DNA from: Citrobacter farmeri
GTDB taxonomy: Bacteria > Pseudomonadota > Gammaproteobacteria > Enterobacterales > Enterobacteriaceae
Reading direction: 5' to 3'
NCBI RefSeq assembly: GCF_019048065.1
Contig: NZ_CP077291.1
Coordinates: 3,658,001 to 3,722,000, forward strand
Length of the DNA stretch: 64,000 bases
Positions 1 to 11,044 of the stretch are shown piece after piece; position 1 is the first letter of the stretch; each line of letters opens with the position of its first letter. A program made the translations under genes and the position numbers. Under the pieces are notes generated by a model. The model was not told where the DNA came from and did no database searches. It was given only the letters and a program-made list of their open reading frames with translations.

Positions 1-870
1 GCCCAGCATCTTGCACCGGGAGACCATGGACAGCGCCTGAACACCCATGCGTTGCCCGAAGAACTGCAGCAACTGGCGTCATCATTTAATGGCGTGTTAG
101 AACGTCAGGAAATCGCCTGGCGTCAGCTCGACAGCTTTAACGCCGATGTTGCGCATGAACTCCGTACCCCGCTGACAAACCTTATTGGTCAGACACAACT
201 GGGTCTCTCGCGCCGACGCTCGCAGGATGAACTGGAAGAGTTATTGGGTTCCAATCTGGAAGAACTCGAACGCATGACGTCGATCGTTAACGACATGCTG
301 TTCCTGTCCCATGCCCACGCGGGTGAACATGCGTCCCAGCTGACTAAGGTGTCCCTGCGAGAAGAAACCCTGAAAACAGCGGAATATGTAGAGCCTTCTT
401 TTGCTGAAAAACAGCTTTATCTGGATGTAGAGGGAGATGTCACCGCGCACATCGATCGGCGACTGTTCCACCGCTCACTGGCTAATTTACTGGAAAACAG
501 CGCAAGGCATTCACCCTCCAATAGCACGGTTACGGTGCGATTAAACGATAAAGGCCATCAAGTCTGTGTTGAGGTTTCAAACCCGGGCGATCCAATAGCA
601 CCAGTGCACTTACACCGACTTTTCGAGCGGTTCTATCGCGTTGATACCTCCCGGGCGAGAAGTGATACCCACCATGGGCTGGGCCTGTCGATCGTACGCG
701 CCGTCGCCATTATGCACCGGGGGGATGTCTTTGCCAGGAGCGAGAACGGTATCAATACCTTTGGGCTAACGTTTGCTAAACAGCCTGACCCTATCCGCAC
801 AAAGGAACCCATGTCAGAGCGTCTTCCCTCTATGCCCGCTGACAAAATTGTCAGAGAACCGTCAGTCTGA
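1..870 (+). CDS. Sensor histidine kinase, C-terminal part (CusS/HprS-like), truncated by window edge
   Basis: The frame is open from base 1, so the N-terminus (periplasmic sensor, membrane segments, start of HAMP) lies upstream of the window. Visible parts are the H-box with phospho-acceptor His (VAHELRTPLTN, His codon at 154-156), a dimerisation helix, the N-box (LLENSARHS), the F-box (LFERFYRVD) and the G2 box (HHGLGLSIV). The arrangement is that of the metal/oxidant sensor kinases CusS, PcoS and HprS, which phosphorylate an OmpR-type regulator normally encoded just upstream; that gene is not visible. The 3' end overlaps a palindromic regulatory box (840-853) that probably belongs to the promoter of the next operon. 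The stimulus (copper, hypochlorous acid or other) cannot be decided from the sequence. Confidence 0.88.
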   Translation, partial: AQHLAPGDHGQRLNTHALPEELQQLASSFNGVLERQEIAWRQLDSFNADVAHELRTPLTNLIGQTQLGLSRRRSQDELEELLGSNLEELERMTSIVNDMLFLSHAHAGEHASQLTKVSLREETLKTAEYVEPSFAEKQLYLDVEGDVTAHIDRRLFHRSLANLLENSARHSPSNSTVTVRLNDKGHQVCVEVSNPGDPIAPVHLHRLFERFYRVDTSRARSDTHHGLGLSIVRAVAIMHRGDVFARSENGINTFGLTFAKQPDPIRTKEPMSERLPSMPADKIVREPSV

Positions 871-893
871 TGTCAGGCTACCTGCGCCAGAAT
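840..893 (+). promoter_or_regulatory. Response-regulator box 1: palindrome plus 11-bp phased repeats and -10
   Basis: TGACAA-AA-TTGTCA lies at 840-853. GTCAG occurs at 850, 861 and 872, exactly 11 bp apart, and a -10-like CAGAAT lies at 888-893. The same layout recurs at 2302 and 10611. The 11-bp period suits a tandem OmpR/PhoB-family regulator; the palindrome resembles CusR/PcoR boxes as I remember them. The last repeat occupies the -35 position, implying activation. It precedes the flavodoxin gene at 935. Confidence 0.7.
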
Positions 894-934
894 CACTGCT
901 AAGACTCACAACGGCTGATTAAAGGAAGGAAACA

Positions 935-1591
935 GTGAGAATAAGAAAGGTATTTAGCGGGTTTCTGGCGATGATAGTTATGGGGTTTTTAGGGCAACCC
1001 GCGTTCGCCGCAGAGGATTCATCCACACCGTCCCGCACGCTGATTATCTGGTTTTCCCAGCCCGAGGAAATGAAGCCCGATGCCGTGGACGGTATTTCCG
1101 GGGCCAGCGTATTGCAAAAAAATACGCCGGAGACCGGCAGCACGCAGTTTGTTGCACAACTGATTCAGAAGCAGACTGACGGTGACCTGTTTCGTATTGA
1201 AACCGCTACCCCCTACCCTCGTCAGCATGATGCACTGTTACGCTTTGCCGAAAAGGAACAGCAAACTAGCGCCAGACCATCACTCAAAACTCCACTCCCC
1301 GATCTTAGCGATTACGACACCATTTACGTTGGCTATCCCATCTGGTGGTATACCATGCCAATGGTGATATATAGCCTCTTTGAGCAAAATGACTTTGCCG
1401 GTAAAACGGTCATTCCCTTTACCACCCATGGCGGCAGCCGGTTAGCCGACTCCCTGCGACAGATAGCCCGCATGCAGCCGCAGGCCAGATTAGTCACTCG
1501 TGCGCTAGCAATCTCGCGCAATGATGTTTCAGGCCCTGACGTACCCGCGCAGGTTGAGCAATGGGTAAAACAAGTTCAGCCACAGCGCTAA
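935..1591 (+). CDS. Exported flavodoxin-like protein
   Basis: This is a 218-residue protein with a GTG start preceded by AGGAAGG. Residues 1-25 form a Sec-type signal peptide ending at AFAA. The rest is a flavodoxin fold: the first strand TLIIWFSQ, an insertion, ETATPYP, the core strand TIYVGYPIWWYTMP contacting the flavin, and IPFTTHGGS. This is the flavodoxin_4 type, which is usually cytoplasmic and FMN-binding; here it appears to be exported. The phosphate-binding loop after strand 1 is unusual, with a 20-residue insertion in place of the short SxTGNT loop. The DUF4405 membrane gene follows after 9 bp, so the two are likely co-transcribed from the box-1 promoter. Substrate and electron partner are unknown. 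Confidence 0.8.
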   Translation: MRIRKVFSGFLAMIVMGFLGQPAFAAEDSSTPSRTLIIWFSQPEEMKPDAVDGISGASVLQKNTPETGSTQFVAQLIQKQTDGDLFRIETATPYPRQHDALLRFAEKEQQTSARPSLKTPLPDLSDYDTIYVGYPIWWYTMPMVIYSLFEQNDFAGKTVIPFTTHGGSRLADSLRQIARMQPQARLVTRALAISRNDVSGPDVPAQVEQWVKQVQPQR

Positions 1592-1600
1592 TCCATCGAC

Positions 1601-2293
1601 ATGAAGAAAATTTATATTTTCCAGGTCATGCAGGATACGCTGATGACGTTACTTCTGCTGGTGCTGATGGGATTTCACCTTCACGGTGAAATCGTACATG
1701 AATGGGCGGGGATTATTTTTACGCTGCTCATCATGTTGCATTTATACCTTAACCGACATCGACTATGGTCACTGTCACCGAATATTCCGTTAACCATGCA
1801 GAGAGTTAACAGGGTCATTAACGCAGTGACGTTCGTTGTTATCCTGAGCGCTATTATCTCTGGCATGATGCTGTCCCGACATATTCTTCTGGCGCTACCG
1901 TTCCACAACCCGGCGAACTGGGTCAGAAAAGTACACATGACGTCGGTCCATTGGGGAATGCTCATTCTGGCGCTGCATATCGGGTTGCACTGGAAAATGT
2001 TGGCAACGTTTTTCTGCCGGATCCTGAGCATATCCGGCAACTCACACCTTGCAAATATCATTATGCCAGGTGTTTTTTCGCTCATCGCACTACTGGGATT
2101 GTACGGATTACTGAACACGGACTATCTCGATTATTTGCTGATAAAGGTCGATTTTTCCTTTTTCGATTACGATGAATCTGCCCTTGTTTTTTATTTCCGC
2201 TACCTGGCCATTATTGTTTTATTTGCATTAATGACGCGCCTTTTGCTTTGGTTTCTTATATTTAGAAAATGCAATGCGATGTCACCCCAATAG
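1601..2293 (+). CDS. DUF4405-type membrane protein, putative b-type cytochrome
   Basis: This 230-residue protein has about five hydrophobic segments (roughly residues 12-28, 35-50, 73-93, 113-131, 150-170, 190-222). Histidines sit inside or at the edge of membrane helices (GFHLHG, LHLYLNRHR, VHMTSVHWG, LHIGLHW), as in DUF4405 and cytochrome b561/MsrQ-like di-haem proteins. It lies 9 bp downstream of the exported flavodoxin in the same operon. By analogy with MsrPQ it could pass quinol electrons outward to a periplasmic flavin partner, but that is inference. The ribosome-binding site is weak, suggesting translational coupling. Confidence 0.72.
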   Translation: MKKIYIFQVMQDTLMTLLLLVLMGFHLHGEIVHEWAGIIFTLLIMLHLYLNRHRLWSLSPNIPLTMQRVNRVINAVTFVVILSAIISGMMLSRHILLALPFHNPANWVRKVHMTSVHWGMLILALHIGLHWKMLATFFCRILSISGNSHLANIIMPGVFSLIALLGLYGLLNTDYLDYLLIKVDFSFFDYDESALVFYFRYLAIIVLFALMTRLLLWFLIFRKCNAMSPQ

Positions 2294-2301
2294 ATGTTAA
2301 C

Positions 2302-2355
2302 TGACAGAATTGTCAGGCTGGCGTCAGCCTGACGACATGTCCCACTGATTAGAAT
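2302..2355 (+). promoter_or_regulatory. Response-regulator box 2
   Basis: TGACAG-AA-TTGTCA lies at 2302-2315. GTCAG occurs at 2312 and 2323, and a degenerate third copy GACAT at 2334 keeps the 11-bp period. The -10-like TAGAAT at 2350-2355 is 16 bp from the third repeat, the same offset as in box 1. It precedes the cupin gene at 2398. Confidence 0.7.
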
Positions 2356-2397
2356 CATTGCAGACCCTCTCCATCATCGTAGATAAGGACGCTTTGC

Positions 2398-2877
2398 ATG
2401 ATCAGACATTTACGTCACCTCGGGCTGTTACTGCCCCTCTTCACATTTTCATCCTGGGCAGCGGAGCAAAATCCCACGGTCCATATCGCCCCCGCAGGAA
2501 GTCAGAACGCGGTATATGGGCCCGCCGAGAACTTTACCGGTCGCGTCAGGGTTGACCCTCTCTTCAAACCGGATAACGACATCCGTGTTTCCGGGGCTTA
2601 TGTCACCTTTGAGCCCGGCGCTCGTTCCGCCTGGCATACGCATCCGGCAGGTCAGCGGCTGATTGTGACCTCGGGGGTTGGGCTCACCCAACAAGAAGGC
2701 CAGCCGGTGCAGGTTATCCGCGCCGGTGACGTTGTCTCTTGCCCGGCGGGCGTCAAACACTGGCACGGGGCGGCACCCGGCAGCGCGATGACGCATCTGG
2801 CGATAACCGGGATTGTGGATGGCAAAAGCGTTAACTGGAAGGAGTTAGTGACAGATGAACAATACCACGCCCATTAA
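2398..2877 (+). CDS. Exported cupin-domain protein
   Basis: The 159-residue protein has a signal peptide (residues 1-22, ending SSWAAEQ) and a single cupin barrel. The metal-binding motif is WHTHPAGQRLIV (HxH, with Q in place of the canonical Glu, as is common in this subfamily) and the second motif ends in KHWHG. Relatives include (R)-mandelonitrile-lyase-like and quercetin-dioxygenase-like cupins, usually cytoplasmic. AAGGA at 2385-2389 supports the ATG. The gene overlaps the next one by 23 bp, indicating tight coupling. It probably binds Mn, Fe or another divalent metal in the periplasm; the substrate is unknown. Confidence 0.8.
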   Translation: MIRHLRHLGLLLPLFTFSSWAAEQNPTVHIAPAGSQNAVYGPAENFTGRVRVDPLFKPDNDIRVSGAYVTFEPGARSAWHTHPAGQRLIVTSGVGLTQQEGQPVQVIRAGDVVSCPAGVKHWHGAAPGSAMTHLAITGIVDGKSVNWKELVTDEQYHAH

Positions 2878-3616
2878 AGCATTAGCGGCAGCGGTACTGC
2901 TGACCTTTGGTTTTGGTCTCGCGGCACATGCTGCGCCCGTCAGTAAAGGAGCCTCAGAAATGAACCACCAACAAACGGTTTCCGATACACTGTCAGCCCG
3001 CCAACAGGCCATCCCGTTGATTGCGGCATCGATGGCCAGCAGTCAGATGGATAAGCTGAATGCCGCCCTGAATCAGGGTCTTGACGCAGGACTCACGATA
3101 AACGAAACCAAAGAGATTCTCGTCCAGCTTTATGCCTATACGGGCTTTCCCCGTAGCCTGAATGGGCTTAGTGAACTGATGAAGGTCGTCGAAGCACGTA
3201 AACAACGAGGTATCAAAGACGTTGAGGGTAAAGAACCGGTTGCCCCGATCCCTGTCGGGGATGAGCTTCGCCGCGTTGGTACCGCAAACCAGACAAAAAT
3301 CTCAGGAGCTCTCGTCCAGGGTCCGCTGTTTGATTTTGCCCCGGTCATTAACCAGTTCCTGCAAACGCACCTTTTCGGCGACATTTTCGCCCGCGATAAC
3401 CTCGACTGGCAAAGCCGCGAGCTGGCAACGGTTGGCGCATTAGCGGCCACGCCGGGCGTCGAATCACAACTGTTGTCGCATACGCGAGCCAGCATGCGGG
3501 TCGGCCTGACGGCAGCGCAGCTGTGCCAGCTGGCACAGGTTCTGCGTGAACATGGCGAAAGTGATGCAGCAACGCGAGCTGAAAAGGCGCTGCAGCAGGC
3601 GCTCTCAAACAAGTAG
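2855..3616 (+). CDS. Exported carboxymuconolactone decarboxylase-family protein
   Basis: The protein has 253 residues with a signal peptide cleaved near AAHAAP (residues 24-27). Two CMD/AhpD-like helical repeats follow, at roughly residues 55-115 (including LVQLYAYTGFPRSLNG) and 150-250. The CxxC pair of AhpD peroxidases is absent and the only Cys lies near the C-terminus, so it is closer to gamma-carboxymuconolactone decarboxylases than to peroxidases. The gene overlaps the cupin gene, and a second flavodoxin gene follows after 9 bp. Cupin and CMD proteins are often encoded together; export of both is the odd feature. The catalytic role is unknown. Confidence 0.8.
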   Translation: MNNTTPIKALAAAVLLTFGFGLAAHAAPVSKGASEMNHQQTVSDTLSARQQAIPLIAASMASSQMDKLNAALNQGLDAGLTINETKEILVQLYAYTGFPRSLNGLSELMKVVEARKQRGIKDVEGKEPVAPIPVGDELRRVGTANQTKISGALVQGPLFDFAPVINQFLQTHLFGDIFARDNLDWQSRELATVGALAATPGVESQLLSHTRASMRVGLTAAQLCQLAQVLREHGESDAATRAEKALQQALSNK

Positions 3617-3625
3617 GAGTGGGTT

Positions 3626-4210
3626 ATGGAGCATGATCCCAACCGCAGAATGTTAATCACCGCACTTGCCGGGCTGACGCTGGCAAACGTTTCTTTGGCA
3701 TCAGCGGCGACCGGAACCGCAAACGTGCAGGGTAAAAGCCGTGTTCTGGTGGCGTACTTTTCCCGCAGCGGAAATACACGGATGATTGCGGGCGTCATTC
3801 ACCGCAGCCTGAATACCGATCTGTTTGAAATCGAACCGGCTACGCCTTATCCGGAAGACTATTTTCAGACCGTTGAACAGGCGAAAAAAGAGCGTGAGCG
3901 AGGCGTAAAACCGGCATTAAAAAATAGCGTTGCAGATATCTCACGCTACGAGACCGTGTATTTAGGCTTTCCGATCTGGGGGACCAGCGTGCCGCCTGTA
4001 GTGCAAACATTTCTCAGCAGCCACAACCTTGCGGGCAAGTTAATCATCCCCTTCATTACTCACGGTGGCTACGGTAAAGGAGACAGCGACGACATCCTTG
4101 CCCGTCTCGCCCCAACTGCGCGTCGGGAAAAACCGCTGGTCATTGAATGCGACCAGGAGCGAAGAACCACTGAAACGGTTACCCGTTGGTTAGAGACGAT
4201 ACGTAGTTAA
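3626..4210 (+). CDS. Exported flavodoxin with twin-arginine-like leader
   Basis: This 194-residue protein has the N-terminus MEHDPNRRMLITALAGLTLA: two consecutive arginines, a hydrophobic stretch and SLASAAT, which resembles a Tat signal. The mature part is a flavodoxin: RVLVAYFSRSGNTRMIA contains the FMN phosphate loop (SxSGNT), then EPATPYP, TVYLGFPIWGTSVPP and IPFITHGGYG. Unlike the 935-1591 protein it keeps a complete FMN-binding loop. A Tat leader would fit export of a folded, cofactor-loaded flavodoxin. It is the last gene of the cupin-CMD-flavodoxin operon. Confidence 0.82.
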   Translation: MEHDPNRRMLITALAGLTLANVSLASAATGTANVQGKSRVLVAYFSRSGNTRMIAGVIHRSLNTDLFEIEPATPYPEDYFQTVEQAKKERERGVKPALKNSVADISRYETVYLGFPIWGTSVPPVVQTFLSSHNLAGKLIIPFITHGGYGKGDSDDILARLAPTARREKPLVIECDQERRTTETVTRWLETIRS

Positions 4211-4317
4211 TCGTCCGCATTCATGAGTCTGCCAAATAAGGGCAATCAGGGGTGCTAAATAATTAACGCTGACTACTCAGATATGATTGAACGGCAAACA
4301 TAACAGAGGATGTAATC

Positions 4318-5382
4318 TTGAAGACTGTCTTAAAAACGCTGGCCATCTGCATCATGGCGGGTGGCCTGGTGACTCAGTCGGTATACGCCGAGCCGCTGGT
4401 CATTCAGGAACAGGGAAGCTTTTCTGCTGGTGGTACCATCATCACTGCCCCAGGAACATTTGATGCGAAAAAGCCGCTGGACTCTGCTGGCCAAACCTAC
4501 CATGGCGATCATGCGTCTGTGTTCTACCAAATCCCCGAGAATCCGCATAAATACCCTATCGTCATGCTGCACGGCGCAGGTCAGTTCTCCCGTACCTGGG
4601 AAAGTACCCCGGATGGTCGTGAAGGGTTCCAGAACATATTCCTGCGTCGTGGATTCTCAACTTATCTTGTCGACCAGCCACGCCGGGGCAGCGCCGGGCG
4701 CACAACGGTAGAAGGTACGGTTACGCCTAAACCGGATGAACAAATGTGGTTTAACCAGTTCCGCGTTGGCGTGTGGCCAGAGTATTTTAAGGGCGTTCAG
4801 TTCTCTCACGACAAAGAAGCACTGAATCAGTATTTCCGTCAGATGACCCCGAATACCGGGCCGTTTGATATCAATGTCATCTCTGATGCGATGTCCGCAG
4901 TAGTGGATAAATCCGGCCCCGCTATCCTCTTCACCCACTCTCAGGGTGGCGGGCCAGGCTGGTACACGGCGATGAAAAATGACAAGGTCAAAGCCATTGT
5001 CGCCTTCGAGCCCGGTAGCAGCTTTGTCTTCCCGGAAAAAGAGCTCCCTGCCCCTATGCCAAGCGCGTTCGACACGCTGAAGGGTGAGCCGGTGCCGATG
5101 GAGCAGTTTATGGCTCTGACCAAAATCCCGATTCTTATTATTTACGGCGATAACATACCGGATAAACCTGTCGCCATGCCCGCGCAGGACAGCTGGCGCG
5201 TACGCCTTGCAATGGCTCGGGAGTGGCGCGACGTGGTGAACAAGCATGGCGGTGATGTGACGGTGACGCATCTACCTGAAGTGGGAATCAAAGGGAATAC
5301 CCACTTCCCGTTCTCTGATTTAAATAATGTGCAGATTGCCGATTTGGTGAGTAAATTTCTGAAGGAAAAAAAACTGCAGTAG
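4318..5382 (+). CDS. Exported alpha/beta hydrolase
   Basis: The protein has 354 residues. The start is TTG at 4318, preceded by AGAGGATG, giving a clean signal peptide (residues 1-24, QSVYAEP). It shows an alpha/beta-hydrolase fold: oxyanion region VMLHGAGQF (82-90), nucleophile elbow THSQGGG with Ser208, acid candidate in IIYGDNIPD, and a late His in GNTHFPFSD. It resembles esterase/lipase-like proteins often found with AKRs and flavodoxins in proteobacterial clusters. No response-regulator box lies in the 107 bp upstream, so it may have its own promoter or depend on read-through. The substrate is unknown. Confidence 0.8.
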   Translation: MKTVLKTLAICIMAGGLVTQSVYAEPLVIQEQGSFSAGGTIITAPGTFDAKKPLDSAGQTYHGDHASVFYQIPENPHKYPIVMLHGAGQFSRTWESTPDGREGFQNIFLRRGFSTYLVDQPRRGSAGRTTVEGTVTPKPDEQMWFNQFRVGVWPEYFKGVQFSHDKEALNQYFRQMTPNTGPFDINVISDAMSAVVDKSGPAILFTHSQGGGPGWYTAMKNDKVKAIVAFEPGSSFVFPEKELPAPMPSAFDTLKGEPVPMEQFMALTKIPILIIYGDNIPDKPVAMPAQDSWRVRLAMAREWRDVVNKHGGDVTVTHLPEVGIKGNTHFPFSDLNNVQIADLVSKFLKEKKLQ

Positions 5383-5404
5383 TGGAATAGACCCATCAGA
5401 CCAA

Positions 5405-5447
5405 TCTACCGAGTCCTCGTGTCTGAGGACTCGGTAGAGTCATATTA
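5405..5447. terminator. Strong hairpin after the hydrolase gene
   Basis: A 14-bp perfect stem (5405-5418 pairing with 5425-5438) with a 6-base loop is followed by an AT-rich stretch ending TTAGTTTTTAA. It lies between the convergent hydrolase and nuclease-like genes and is probably a terminator. Confidence 0.6.
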
Positions 5448-5566
5448 GTTTTTAACCATAGCTATCTTAATGATAAAGCACATGACACATGAGCCAACAA
5501 ACCTATTCAACAAGCCACATCAGAACTCTAAAAAATTACTACCCCTCAAATCGGGTAATTTCAAAA

Positions 5567-6505
5567 CTATAGCCGTAAAATTTTAGCCAATATATCCTTA
5601 AGCTCAGTCTTTGCCTTAGCCACTACAAGATATACTTTTTGGTTTTCAGATAAAGCATTATGTTCATTTATAAGTTGCTTTGTTCTTTCGGTAAAGCCAG
5701 AGCTAACAATTAAAATACCACCCTTACCTGATTGATTCACTTTATATATAAATTCACGAGCTGTAGCCAAACCGAGTAGTTTTGAATACCTTTTCACCTC
5801 AACAATATAATTCTGTTCTTGAGTTTTAATCTCAAAGTCATAACCATCATCTTTTCCTGCTTCAACTCTTTCTGAAAGCACTCCAAGTTCATTAAGTACT
5901 TCACCAACCATACTTTCAAACTCCTTCGAGCCTGGAGTTAAATTTGGATAGACCAAGTTATTAATTACATCACCCGAAGTAATATCAGCCTCAATTTCTT
6001 TATCAATTTTTATTTTCCTGAAAATACTATATGTACCTATAGCTGCAATGAGTGCTCCTATAGCGGAAACAAACATTGATACTAGAGAATCTTCATTTAT
6101 ACTTTTCTTCTCAGCAACTTTTGGCTTTGAATATGTGGAGCGAATAGATTTTACTGTATCCATTAGAGACTCCCTTTTCTCTAATGGAATAAATTTGTTT
6201 CCCATAAAGCGATCTTGGATTTGTAATAAAAGTTCATCAGCTGAGTATGGGTAAGGAGTTCCTTGCTCTAACTCTTTGGCCTTAATGAATGAATTGATAT
6301 CATCAATTGTTAGTTTTTTATTATAAAATAATAACTCTTGAACATCATCCACTAAGCTTTCATGCGTGATATTTACCTTTGCTGCAGTTATATCTTTTAC
6401 ATAACCGGGAACATATATAAGCGAAAAATAGAATGTCCCTATCACCCCAATAAAGCTAAATATATTCCAACCATTTTTCATAACCCAGTTAAGTATTGAC
6501 TTCAA
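5567..6505 (-). CDS. Membrane-anchored Mrr-like PD-(D/E)xK nuclease-domain protein
   Basis: The 312-residue protein is clearly AT-rich compared with its neighbours, suggesting recent acquisition. It has two predicted membrane helices, at about 13-33 and 140-162, separated by a polar region that would face the periplasm if both ends are cytoplasmic. The C-terminal part (about 190-300) matches the Mrr_cat restriction-endonuclease fold: Asp223 (GYDFEI), then E236-V-K238 (IVEVKRY), and a following helix and strand (GGILIVSSGFT). These residues suggest an active nuclease. It stands alone, with no methylase or helicase beside it. A role in defence against incoming DNA is plausible but not shown by context. 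Confidence 0.72.
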   Translation of the reverse strand: MKSILNWVMKNGWNIFSFIGVIGTFYFSLIYVPGYVKDITAAKVNITHESLVDDVQELLFYNKKLTIDDINSFIKAKELEQGTPYPYSADELLLQIQDRFMGNKFIPLEKRESLMDTVKSIRSTYSKPKVAEKKSINEDSLVSMFVSAIGALIAAIGTYSIFRKIKIDKEIEADITSGDVINNLVYPNLTPGSKEFESMVGEVLNELGVLSERVEAGKDDGYDFEIKTQEQNYIVEVKRYSKLLGLATAREFIYKVNQSGKGGILIVSSGFTERTKQLINEHNALSENQKVYLVVAKAKTELKDILAKILRL

Positions 6506-9713
<3,208 letters not shown>

Positions 9714-9822
9714 TCATGAAGGGTGTTCATAGACACAATCATTTTAGCCCCATTACTGACAATAATGATAATTGATATTCTGGTTGTATCGAAAATAAGT
9801 CTGAATTATCAGAAGGTTTATC

Positions 9823-10596
9823 ATGAAAATACTCGTTGCAGGGGCGACAGGAAGCATTGGCCTTCATGTCGTGAATACCGCAATAAAAATGGGCCATCAG
9901 CCCGTCGCGCTGGTCAGAAATAAACGCAAAGTAAAATTGCTTCCTCGTGGAACAGATGTTTTTTACGGCGATGTTTCAATGCCGGAAACACTCACCGAAT
10001 TGCCGAAAGATATTGATGCCATCATCTTCACGCTCGGTTCCGATGGTCAGGGTCGTATTGGTGCCAGAGCGATCGATTACGGCGGAGTACGTAATATTTT
10101 ACGAATTTTCAAGAATACGCCTGTTCGTATCAGCCTGATGACCACGATTGGCGTGACTGAGCGGCTCAGCACCTGGAATCAACGCACTGAGGTTCATGAC
10201 TGGAAAAGACGTGCCGAGCGTCTGGTCAGGGCCAGCGGTCACCCCTATACCATCGTCAGGCCCGGCTGGTTTGATTACAACAATGATGATGAACACAGAA
10301 TCGTTATGCTTCAGGGAGATCGTCGCCATGCGGGAACACCGGAAGATGGTGTGATATCCCGGGAGCAAATCGCAGCGGTTCTGGTCAGTGCCCTGACCCA
10401 CGACGAGGCAAAAAATAAAACGTTCGAGCTGGTAGCTGAGCAAGGCGAAGCACAGCAGGATCTTACCCCACTGTTTGCAGACCTACAGTCTGATGATCCA
10501 CAAAAAAATGATGGGGTTCTGGACATAGACAATATGCCTCTGCGTGAAGAACCTGAGTGCATTATTAACGAACTGAACCTGTATTCAAAAAATTAA
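9823..10596 (+). CDS. NAD(P)-binding SDR/NmrA-like oxidoreductase
   Basis: The 257-residue protein has an N-terminal Rossmann motif GATGSIGLHV (GxxGxxG) directly after MKILVA, and a later YTIVRPGWF segment characteristic of atypical SDR / NAD(P)H-binding proteins such as YwnB and NmrA. Such proteins act as NAD(P)-dependent reductases or redox sensors. CAGAAGG upstream supports the ATG. The divergent LysR gene is its likely regulator. No membrane segment or signal peptide is visible, so it is cytoplasmic. Confidence 0.83.
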   Translation: MKILVAGATGSIGLHVVNTAIKMGHQPVALVRNKRKVKLLPRGTDVFYGDVSMPETLTELPKDIDAIIFTLGSDGQGRIGARAIDYGGVRNILRIFKNTPVRISLMTTIGVTERLSTWNQRTEVHDWKRRAERLVRASGHPYTIVRPGWFDYNNDDEHRIVMLQGDRRHAGTPEDGVISREQIAAVLVSALTHDEAKNKTFELVAEQGEAQQDLTPLFADLQSDDPQKNDGVLDIDNMPLREEPECIINELNLYSKN

Positions 10597-10610
10597 CCAA
10601 TCTACAACCC

Positions 10611-10663
10611 TGACAATTTTGTCATATAGCGGTCAGCCTCATGTCAGCTTATGTCTGTATATT
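10611..10663 (+). promoter_or_regulatory. Response-regulator box 3
   Basis: TGACAA-TT-TTGTCA lies at 10611-10624. GTCAT/GTCAG/GTCAG occur at 10621, 10632 and 10643 at 11-bp period. The -10-like TATATT at 10658-10663 is 15 bp from the start of the third repeat. It shares the layout of the boxes at 840 and 2302, almost 8 kb away, and precedes the DUF1471 gene. Confidence 0.7.
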
Positions 10664-10676
10664 TACATATACAGAC
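10653..10676. promoter_or_regulatory. Palindrome overlapping the DUF1471 promoter
   Basis: GTCTGTATAT at 10653-10662 and ATATACAGAC at 10667-10676 form perfect 10-bp arms around TTAC. The palindrome overlaps the predicted -10 of box 3, where a second regulator or repressor could bind; it could also be a leader hairpin. Confidence 0.5.
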
Positions 10677-10737
10677 GGGGATAGTTCCCCTGATACGAAT
10701 CCAGTTTTAAACATAGATTTTAAAAGAGGTATTAAAT

Positions 10738-10989
10738 ATGAAAGCACTACTTATTACTACATTGGTCATGGGTTTTATATCTGTGAATGCCGCCTCTGCA
10801 GCTCAGGAAATTAACCATGCAGATGGGAAAGAAAAGATTGGTGTAGTCTCAACCAGCAATGCCTATACGCTTGATGATTTATCGAATGCGCTCTCTCGTA
10901 AGGCTGATGAGCAAGGAGCAACATCGTTCAAAATTCTGTCAACCACGGGGAATAACCGGTTGCACGGGGTTGCTGAAATCTATAAGTAA
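10738..10989 (+). CDS. DUF1471 (YdgH/BhsA/McbA-like) small exported protein
   Basis: The 83-residue protein has a signal peptide (cleavage near ASAAQE, residues 19-23) and a DUF1471 domain: IGVVSTSNAYTLDDLSNAL, then ADEQGATSFKI and a C-terminal LHGVAEIYK. This is the pattern of BhsA, McbA and YhcN, small periplasmic or outer-membrane-associated proteins of enterobacteria induced by copper, chlorine, peroxide or acid stress. AAAGAGG precedes the ATG. It is controlled by box 3 and followed after 55 bp by an AraC-family gene without an intervening terminator. Confidence 0.87.
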   Translation: MKALLITTLVMGFISVNAASAAQEINHADGKEKIGVVSTSNAYTLDDLSNALSRKADEQGATSFKILSTTGNNRLHGVAEIYK

Positions 10990-11044
10990 ATCATTAGCAT
11001 CCCGACAGGATGTGTCTCAGCCCTCTTATAGTGAGCGTCGTTCT

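Noticed and set aside
4211..4317. Possible fourth response-regulator box before the hydrolase gene
   Set aside because: No TGACAA/TTGTCA palindrome and no 11-bp GTCAG series is present in the gap.
9723..9923. Short frame in the LysR/NAD(P)-binding gene gap
   Set aside because: It overlaps the start of the 9823 gene in another frame and has no ribosome-binding site; the gap is better read as a divergent promoter.
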